64,000 nucleotides of DNA from NCBI GenBank assembly GCA_027307335.1, contig DAHUXD010000044.1, positions 62,001 to 126,000 of the forward strand. The letters are read 5' to 3'. The stretch comes from Acidobacteriota bacterium. Its GTDB lineage: Bacteria; Acidobacteriota; Thermoanaerobaculia; UBA5066; Gp7-AA6. This document shows, piece after piece, positions 25,949 to 32,335 of the stretch. How positions within the stretch are numbered: position 1 is the stretch's first letter; every line of letters starts with the position of its first letter. Made by a program: the position numbers and the translations under genes. A model generated the notes under the pieces. It saw only the letters and a program-made list of their open reading frames with translations, did not search any database and was not told the DNA's origin.

Positions 25949-27435
25949 GGGCCGGCGCTCTCCAGCGCCCGCGTCAGGGCCTCGCGCACCGCGGCCGGAT
26001 CGGCGCGCCCGCCCGTCTTCTTCATCACCTGTCCGACGAACCAGCCGAAGGTCTGCGTCTTGCCCGACTTGAAGAGCGCGACCTGCGAAGGGTTGCCGGC
26101 CACGATCTCCGCCACGGCCGCCTCGAGCGCGCCCGTGTCGCGCATCCGGCCCAGGCCCTTCTCGGCGACGATCGCGGCGGCCTCGGTGGACGAATCGAGC
26201 ATCGCGACGAGCACGTCCTTGCCCGACGCCGCGGAGATCTCGCCGCTCTCGACCAGCTTCAGCAGCCCGGCCAGCCGTTCCGGCGAAACGGAAAACGAAA
26301 GCGCCTGCTCGGTCGAGACCCGGCGCTCCTTCATCCAGCGCAGCGCCTCGCCCGTCACCCAGTTCGCGGCGAGCCGGCCGGGAACGCCGGCCGCAACGAC
26401 ACGCTCGTAGTAGTCGGCGAGCTCGCGGGCGGACACGAGAGTGTCCGCGTCCTGCGGCGCGAGCCCGTGCGCCGTCGCGAGTCGCTCGCGCCGGCGTCGC
26501 GGGAGCTCCGGCAGAGCGCCCCGCGCCTCCGCGATCCACTTCTCGTCGAGAACGAGGAGTCCCAGGTCGGGCTCCGGAAAGTACCGATAGTCGTGCGCCT
26601 CCTCCTTGCTCCGCATGGAGACGGTCCGGCCGCCCTTCTCGTCCCAGAGGCGGGTCTCCTGCACGATCGCCTCGCCGCGCGCGAGAGATTGCGCCTGCCG
26701 CTCGATCTCGTGCTCGATCGCCTTGGCCACGAAGCGGATCGAATTGACGTTCTTGATCTCGACCCGCGTGCCGAGCGGCGCGGTCGGGGACGTCCGCACC
26801 GAGACGTTCGCGTCGCAGCGCAGGCTCCCCTTCTCCATGTCGCCGTCGCAGACGCCCGTGTAGCGCACGAGGCGCCGCAGCTCGGTGAGATAGCTCGCCG
26901 CCTCCTCGGCCGAGCGGAGGTCGGGCTCGCCCACGATCTCGACGAGCGGCACGCCCGCGCGGTTCCAGTCGACGAGCGAGACGTTCTCCGGCACGTCGTC
27001 GTAGGGCGTGTCGTGCAGGAGCTTGCCGGCGTCCTCCTCGAGGTGGATGCGGACGAGCCGGATCGCCTTCTCTCCCTCCGGCGTGTCGATCGCGATCGAG
27101 CCGCCGGTCGAGAAGGGCCGGTCGTACTGCGAGATCTGATAGCCCTTCGGCAGGTCCGGGTAGAAGTAGTTCTTCCGCGCGAACTGGGACTCGCGGTGCA
27201 GGGTCGCGCCGGCCGCCAGCGCGAGGCGCAGCGCGAGCGTGACGGCCTCGCGGTTCAGAACCGGCAGGGTGCCCGGAAAGCCCAGGCAGACCGGGCAGGT
27301 GGCGGAGTTCGGCGGCGCGCCGACCGTCACGGGACAGCCGCAGAAAATCTTCGAACGGGTCAGGAGCTGGGCGTGGACCTCGAGCCCGATGACGGGAAAA
27401 ACCTCGATTTTTCGGGGCGATTCGACGGCCGACAC
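25945..27435 (-). CDS. gatB: Asp/Glu-tRNA amidotransferase subunit B
   Basis: Subunit of GatCAB, which converts mischarged Glu-tRNA(Gln) or Asp-tRNA(Asn) to the cognate aminoacyl-tRNA. 496 residues. VIGLEVHAQLLTRSKIFCGC opens the kinase-like core. The zinc-site cysteines are in FCGC and CPVC, and the segments KNYFYPDLPKGYQISQYD, LHDTPYD and HDYRYFPEPDL are conserved. The helical and YqeY tRNA-binding domain is C-terminal. gatA and gatC are elsewhere. The GTG start at 27435 lies 6 bases after a TAAAAT box with no ribosome site, so the mRNA may be leaderless. Confidence 0.96.
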
Positions 27436-27441
27436 CGAAGA

Positions 27442-27469
27442 ATTTTAGCACGCGGGAGTCCCCTACAAT
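27442..27469. promoter_or_regulatory. Back-to-back -10 boxes for leaderless gatB (-) and pgeF (+)
   Basis: On the minus strand TAAAAT (27447 to 27442) ends 6 bases before the gatB GTG. On the plus strand TACAAT (27464-27469) ends 6 bases before the pgeF ATG. The whole divergent intergenic region is 40 bases and neither side has a Shine-Dalgarno sequence. Confidence 0.55.
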
Positions 27470-27475
27470 GCGCCG

Positions 27476-28219
27476 ATGACCTGGCTCGACGAGGTGCGCA
27501 ACGGCGTCCGCGTGATGCGGCCGGCGGAAACACCGCCGGGGCTCGTCGTCGCCTTCTCGGGCCGCGGCCACGCACCCGAAGGCGAGCCGACGCCGACGCC
27601 CTTCCTCGCGCGGCGCCTCGCCGACGCGCTCGCCCTCGACGGCACGCGGATCCACTGGGCGAAACAGGTGCACGGCGTCGCGGCGCTAACCGTGCGCGCG
27701 GCCCGCGGCGTGGCCCAGGAGATCTGCGCCGGCGAGGGCGACGCGCTCGCGACCGACCGGTCGGCCGAGGCGCTCGTCGTGCAGACCGCAGACTGCGTGC
27801 CGATCCTCCTCTCGGGCAAAAGCGCGGTCGGCGCGGCCCACGCCGGATGGCGCGGCACGGCCCGCAACGTTGCCGCCTCGGCGGTGTCCGCGCTGCAGGC
27901 GCTCGGCGAGGTACCGGCCGGCCTGAGCGCCTGGATCGGCCCCTCGATCGGCGCCTGCTGCTACGAGGTCGGCGGGGAGGTGGCCGCGCAGTTCGCGGGC
28001 GAGTTCGTCCGCGCGGGCTGCGGCGGCAAGTTCCGTCTGGACGTGCGCGCGGTCAACGTCGCGCAGCTCGTCGCGGCGGGCGTCCCGCGCGATTCCATCG
28101 CCGTCCACCCCGCCTGCACGCGGTGCGGCGGCGAGGGCTACGCGAGCTGGCGGCGCGACGGCGCGAGGGCAGGCCGCATGATCGCGCTGATCACGCGGCC
28201 CGAGCCCGCGCCGCGCTAG
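27476..28219 (+). CDS. pgeF: Multicopper-polyphenol-oxidase-type (YfiH/PgeF) purine nucleoside phosphorylase
   Basis: 247 residues, cytosolic. The zinc ligands and active-site residues are in place: H66 (KQVHG), C107 (TADCVP), H122 (AAHAGWRGTARN), and CCYEVG. Members were once called laccase-domain proteins. They are now described as purine nucleoside and adenosine phosphorylases, and some are needed to edit peptidoglycan precursors misloaded with Ser. Divergent from gatB; start codon 6 bases after TACAAT. Confidence 0.9.
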   Translation: MTWLDEVRNGVRVMRPAETPPGLVVAFSGRGHAPEGEPTPTPFLARRLADALALDGTRIHWAKQVHGVAALTVRAARGVAQEICAGEGDALATDRSAEALVVQTADCVPILLSGKSAVGAAHAGWRGTARNVAASAVSALQALGEVPAGLSAWIGPSIGACCYEVGGEVAAQFAGEFVRAGCGGKFRLDVRAVNVAQLVAAGVPRDSIAVHPACTRCGGEGYASWRRDGARAGRMIALITRPEPAPR

Positions 28220-28250
28220 TCTCCGCCTCCGCTCCTCACGGGGATGACGT

Positions 28251-28979
28251 TTACGGCCACCACAACCCGAGTGCCTTCGAGAGGAACACCGCCATCTGCC
28301 GACGAGTGACGAGCGCGTCCGGACAGAAGTTTCCGTTCCCGCAACCCGACGTGATCCCCGCTCCCGCCAGCGCCTCGATGTACACGAAGCCGTAATCCGT
28401 GACGGGCACGTCCCCGAATTGAGGAGGGACCGGCGGCGGGCTGACCTGGAGCCGATAGCCGACGACGGCTCCGCTGAACGAGGTCGTGTCGTCGCCGTTC
28501 GGCCCGAAGGCGGTCTCCAGGAGCAGCCGGTGCTGCTGGTTGTCGACCGTGTAATTCAGGCCTGACAGATCGGCGAGCGCCTGCATGCATCCCTGGCCCG
28601 CGGCGCCCGTGATTTGCGTCAGGAGCGTCAGATTCGAATTGTCGGAGGACAGGTCATAGAGCAGCAGAAGGATCGAGCTGCCTCCGGACGGCTGCGAGTT
28701 GCAGAAGTCGAACTCCAGGTTCTGCAGCAGCGCCCCGGACGGCATCGAGGGCGACGCGAAGAAGAAGGACAGCGGGGTGAGCGCGTACCGGCGGGACGGG
28801 TTTCCGAAGTCGGAATAGACGACCGTGGACGAGGAGGGCGAGAACTGCCACTCCGGCACCGTCACGTAGCTCGTGTTCGTGGTTCCCCAGGTCTGCGGCG
28901 TTCCGGGCGACCTGGCGAGCGCCGCGTGGGCGGCGGTGGTCGCCGCCGCCATCAGGATCGAGATCGTTCTGGTTCTCAT
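28251..28979 (-). CDS. Secreted SLH-domain protein A
   Basis: 242 residues: signal peptide (MRTRTISILMAAATTAAHAA), a beta-rich N-terminal domain of about 165 residues, then one C-terminal S-layer-homology module. The first domain begins TWGTTNTSYVTVPEWQFSP and ends GYRLQVSPPP. The SLH module runs from FGDVPVTDYGFVYIEALAGA through GITSGCGNGNFCPD to RRQMAVFLSKALGL, with a CX5C pair. The protein ends three residues after the module (WWP). It is the last gene of a tandem set of four paralogues, 13 bases from its neighbour. A single SLH module is too few for classical S-layer binding, so the module may mediate export sorting or weaker wall or outer-membrane attachment. Ligand unknown. Confidence 0.8.
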   Translation of the reverse strand: MRTRTISILMAAATTAAHAALARSPGTPQTWGTTNTSYVTVPEWQFSPSSSTVVYSDFGNPSRRYALTPLSFFFASPSMPSGALLQNLEFDFCNSQPSGGSSILLLLYDLSSDNSNLTLLTQITGAAGQGCMQALADLSGLNYTVDNQQHRLLLETAFGPNGDDTTSFSGAVVGYRLQVSPPPVPPQFGDVPVTDYGFVYIEALAGAGITSGCGNGNFCPDALVTRRQMAVFLSKALGLWWP

Positions 28980-28992
28980 CGTCGCCTCCGCG

Positions 28993-30366
28993 TCAGTAGA
29001 AGGAGAGGCCGAGCGCCTTGGCCAGGAAGATGGCCATCTGGCGCCGCGTGACCGGACTGTTCGGACAGAAGTTCCCGCCCCCGCAGCCACCGGTGATCCC
29101 CGACGCCGCCAGCGCCTCGACGTATGCGAAGGCCGCGTCGGAAACCGGCACGTCCGCGAAGGTCGCCGCCGCCGGTGGCGGGCTCACCTGCAGCCGATAG
29201 TCCAATCGAGCGCCGAGGATTCGCGTCTGCGGGCCCAGGCTCGGCGACCCGGGAGCCCCGAAAAATACCCAGAGGATGAGCTTCGAGTCGCCGGCCGTGT
29301 AGCCGATATCCACCGCGCTGATGCTGGCGCAACCCGAGCCCGGGGTCGACGCCAGGTACACGAGATAGTTGAGAGGAGCATCGGAAACGTTCAAGCCCAG
29401 GGGCGGCGAACCCGCCGGCCGATCGTCACAGACGTCGAACTCGACGTTTTCGAGCAGAGCTCCCGGCGGAAGACTGACCGACGCTTCGAGACGCGGAGGA
29501 TCGACGACCGAATCCACGAGGTAACGCGAGAGCTGCGGCGGCCCCGTGTCTTCGTAATGATCGGTGTTGACATAAGGCCGGAACTGCCACTCGGGGACCG
29601 GAACACTCGTCAAGGTCTCTCCGAACCGATATGCCAGGCCGAGCGACCGCGACAGAAAGACGGCCATCTGACGGCGCGTGACCGACGAATCAGGGCAGAA
29701 GATGCCGGGACCGCAACCCGCCGTGATGCCCGCGGCCGCGACGGCCTCGATGTAACGGAATCCGGGGTCGGTGGACGGCACGTCGCTGAACGTCGGGTTG
29801 AGCGGCGGCCGGCTGACCTGCAGCTTGTACGTCAACGCGACGTCTCCGAGCATGGCGAACGTGCTGCCGGTTGGTCCAAAGATCGTCCATACGAGGAGGC
29901 GGTCCGAGACGTTCACGGTGTAGTTCTGCCCGCTCAGGTCCAACGTCTGCGACGCACAACCGCTGTTGGCCGATACCGTGACCGAGCCCAGGACTCCGAG
30001 GAAGTTCCCGGATGGGTCCGTCTTCTCCAGGAGCACCAGAAAGTCGTCGCCGCCCGGGGGATTCAAATTGCAGGCATAGACGCTCATCGTCTCGAGAAGG
30101 CCTCCGGCGGGAAGGTCGGGCCACGCATAGAACGCGCCGTACGGCGTCGTCGTCAAGAGCGTGTAGTTGCCCCCCTGCTGGTCGTGGAGGTACTGAGTCG
30201 TCGAATCGATCGGCGAGAAGTCGAACGCCGAGACCTTGTAGGTCGCGTCGTTCGTCGTACCGAACTTGGGCGCGGATGCGACGGGGCGCGGCTCGCCCGC
30301 GAGGCACGGGCCCCCGAGAAGCGCCAGGGCGGCGAGGGCGAGCGAGATTCGAGCCGTGGCTTTCAT
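28993..30366 (-). CDS. Secreted SLH-domain protein B, internally duplicated
   Basis: 457 residues, twice the unit seen in its neighbours. A signal peptide (1-23) is followed by N-domain 1 (about 34-185), SLH 1 (192-243, GITAGCGPGIFCPDSSVT), N-domain 2 (about 255-395) and SLH 2 (402-453, GITGGCGGGNFCPNSPVT), ending SFY. The second N-domain starts VPVPEWQFRPYVNTDHY, like the mature starts of proteins A and D, and has no signal of its own. This points to fusion of two adjacent paralogues by loss of a stop and signal. DLSGQNYTVNVSDRLLVW and PPGALLENVEFDVC are shared family landmarks. Start at the ATG at 30366, where a signal peptide begins. Gap to the next gene is 20 bases. Confidence 0.8.
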   Translation of the reverse strand: MKATARISLALAALALLGGPCLAGEPRPVASAPKFGTTNDATYKVSAFDFSPIDSTTQYLHDQQGGNYTLLTTTPYGAFYAWPDLPAGGLLETMSVYACNLNPPGGDDFLVLLEKTDPSGNFLGVLGSVTVSANSGCASQTLDLSGQNYTVNVSDRLLVWTIFGPTGSTFAMLGDVALTYKLQVSRPPLNPTFSDVPSTDPGFRYIEAVAAAGITAGCGPGIFCPDSSVTRRQMAVFLSRSLGLAYRFGETLTSVPVPEWQFRPYVNTDHYEDTGPPQLSRYLVDSVVDPPRLEASVSLPPGALLENVEFDVCDDRPAGSPPLGLNVSDAPLNYLVYLASTPGSGCASISAVDIGYTAGDSKLILWVFFGAPGSPSLGPQTRILGARLDYRLQVSPPPAAATFADVPVSDAAFAYVEALAASGITGGCGGGNFCPNSPVTRRQMAIFLAKALGLSFY

Positions 30367-30386
30367 GACTCCATCCGTTCCGTGCT

Positions 30387-31133
30387 TCACGGCCACTGCA
30401 GCCCGAGCGCCTTCGCGAGGAACACGGCCATCTGCCGGCGCGTCAGGGGCGAGTCCGGACAGTAGTTCCCCCCGCCGCAGCCGGCGGTGACGCCCGAGGC
30501 CACGAGCGCCTCGATGTACTGGAAGGCCGGGTCGCTCAACGGCACGTCGTTGAATGTCGGAAAACCCGGAGCCTCGCTGACCTGGAGAACGTAACCGATG
30601 ATCATGCCGCCGAGGAGCTCGCTCGTGCTATCCCCCGAACCCAAGAGAATGAGGGAGCCCACCGTGTTGTCCACGACGATGTTCTCGGCAGAAACGTCGG
30701 CGACCACCGCAGCGGGCCCGCCGTTGTAGGAGTCTCCCGTGCAGATGTATCCGAGCCCGCAGCCGCCGAGGCCCGCCGCCGGATGCGCCGTGCAGTTCTG
30801 ACCGAATTTGTCGCACTGGAAGAGGCTCCCCTGCACGGAATCGAAGTTGTCGGTATCGATGCCATCGAGCTCGACCGAGACGATCCTGGCGCCGGAAGGC
30901 AGCCGCAGCGGAGCCAGCATGCAGCCGCCCGCGCAGCCCAGCATGTAGCGAGCCTGGGTACCGATTCCCTGGCCATAGGTGAATCCGGAGCCAAACGGAA
31001 GGAACGCGATTCCCGGAACCTCGACGTAGGACACGGCGGTCGTTCCGTAGGTCTGCGGCTGCAGGGACTGTGCGCCGACAATCGAGCCAGCCATCCAGAG
31101 CCCGAGTGCAAGAAGCGAGCGACGAGGTTTCAT
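30387..31133 (-). CDS. Secreted SLH-domain protein C
   Basis: 248 residues with a signal peptide (MKPRRSLLALGLWMAGSIVGA), an N-domain richer in cysteine than its paralogues (MLGCAGGCML, FQCDKFGQNC, GGCGLGYIC), then LQVSEAPGF and one SLH module (FNDVPLSDPAFQYIEALVAS, GVTAGCGGGNYCPD), ending QWP. A second in-frame ATG at 31139 lies directly on the GGAG; the ATG at 31133 has that GGAG six bases upstream and is preferred. The cysteine pairs would be oxidised outside the cytoplasm. Its stop is 20 bases from gene B. Confidence 0.8.
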   Translation of the reverse strand: MKPRRSLLALGLWMAGSIVGAQSLQPQTYGTTAVSYVEVPGIAFLPFGSGFTYGQGIGTQARYMLGCAGGCMLAPLRLPSGARIVSVELDGIDTDNFDSVQGSLFQCDKFGQNCTAHPAAGLGGCGLGYICTGDSYNGGPAAVVADVSAENIVVDNTVGSLILLGSGDSTSELLGGMIIGYVLQVSEAPGFPTFNDVPLSDPAFQYIEALVASGVTAGCGGGNYCPDSPLTRRQMAVFLAKALGLQWP

Positions 31134-31144
31134 ATCCATCTCCT

Positions 31145-31897
31145 TCACGGCCACTGAAGCCCGAGCGCCTTCGCGAGGAACACCGCCATTTGGCCGCGCG
31201 TGAGCGGGTTGTTCGGGCAGTAGTTCCCACCGCCGCAGCCCGCCGTGATGCCCGAGGCGTAGAGCGCTTCGATGAACTGGAACTGCGGGTTCGACGTCGG
31301 CACGTCGCCGAAGTCGGGCGTCGGCGGAGCCGGGCTGACCTGGAGGCGGTAGAACAGGTTCACGCCGGAGATGGCCTGAGATCCATCTTGAGCATCGATC
31401 ACCGTCCCCAAGATCAGCTGGTTGTTGTAGTAGTTGACCTGGTAATTGAGCCCACTGAGGTCCGCGATCCGGATTTCGCCGCAGCCGTTTTGGGTCTGGC
31501 TGTAGACCCCGGCCGAGAGGGGGGTGATGTTCTCCCCGTCGTACCACGAGGTGTAGAGCTCGACCCCGAGCGTGTAGGCCGGATTGGGGTTGCTATTGCA
31601 GAAGTACACCTCGATGCCCGTGAGCAGCGCGCCGTTGGGCAGGCGCGGGACCGCCTCGAGGCAGTAGCCTCCGCAGTTCATCGTGTACCGTGAGAGCGTC
31701 CCGGGAAAAGCCGTGTCGTCCGTCGTGTAGCCGCCGTTCGTCGGAACGAACTCCGTGACCGGAACGTGGTAGATCGAGTCCTGACTCGTTCCGTAAGTCT
31801 TGGGCCGGGCTCGCGGCCCTTCCTCCGCTCGCGCCGGAGTGGACAAGCCGAACGCGAGCAAAGCCGATAACCCGAGGAGCACCCTCGGTCTCTTCAT
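31145..31897 (-). CDS. Secreted SLH-domain protein D
   Basis: 250 residues: signal peptide (MKRPRVLLGLSALLAFGLSTPARA), an N-domain with YGTSQDSIYHVPVTEFVP, MNCGGYCLEAVPRLPNGALL and DLSGLNYQVNYYNNQLIL, then LQVSPAPPTP and one SLH module (FGDVPTSNPQFQFIEALYAS, GITAGCGGGNYCPN), ending QWP. It is the first paralogue in the run. Its ATG overlaps the stop of the zinc-ribbon gene (ATGA), with GGGAGG upstream, so the two are coupled. The four paralogues share the plan but have diverged strongly in the N-domain, as expected for ligand- or surface-exposed proteins. Confidence 0.8.
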   Translation of the reverse strand: MKRPRVLLGLSALLAFGLSTPARAEEGPRARPKTYGTSQDSIYHVPVTEFVPTNGGYTTDDTAFPGTLSRYTMNCGGYCLEAVPRLPNGALLTGIEVYFCNSNPNPAYTLGVELYTSWYDGENITPLSAGVYSQTQNGCGEIRIADLSGLNYQVNYYNNQLILGTVIDAQDGSQAISGVNLFYRLQVSPAPPTPDFGDVPTSNPQFQFIEALYASGITAGCGGGNYCPNNPLTRGQMAVFLAKALGLQWP

Positions 31898-32235
31898 ACG
31901 CGCCTCCCTTCCAGTTCGTTCGCCGCACCTTCGATGGGTTTCCGGCCATGGCTCACGGGGTGCTCGATCCGCCCTCTCTGGTGGACCGTCGCGTTGGACT
32001 CTTCGAAGCCTCGCGTCGAGTCGGACGAGCGCCCGGAATGCGCACCACGCGAGCGGCTCCGGACGCAGGTGCCGGCGGTCACGAGACCGAGGATGAACAC
32101 GCCGACGGCGACGGCGCGCGTGACGCTCCCGCGCCCGTCCACCCGCCTCCCGCAATTGCTGCAGTAGCTCTCGTTTCCGGCGAGCGGGCAGCCGCAGCGC
32201 CGGCATGCAGCCGGGATCGAGGCGTCGTCGTTCAT
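31894..32235 (-). CDS. Small zinc-ribbon, single-helix membrane protein
   Basis: 113 residues. An N-terminal zinc ribbon (CRRCGCPLAGNESYCSNCGR, about 12-31) is followed by one membrane helix (TRAVAVGVFILGLVTAGTCV, about 39-58) and a charged, disordered tail. This is the plan of zinc-ribbon membrane proteins that act as small regulatory or scaffold subunits, with the ribbon cytosolic. It is the first gene of the SLH operon, overlapping gene D by ATGA. It faces the large winged-helix/TPR regulator across 100 bases, so it may link that regulator to expression or export of the SLH proteins (inference). Confidence 0.65.
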   Translation of the reverse strand: MNDDASIPAACRRCGCPLAGNESYCSNCGRRVDGRGSVTRAVAVGVFILGLVTAGTCVRSRSRGAHSGRSSDSTRGFEESNATVHQRGRIEHPVSHGRKPIEGAANELEGRRV

Positions 32236-32335
32236 GCGGGCGAGACTGCATCGGGCGCCGGGCCCCGGTCTTGAACCGTTCCGTCGTTTGTCTTTGGACC
32301 TTCGTTCCGCGAAAATTCGCCGGGAGCCCAAACCC

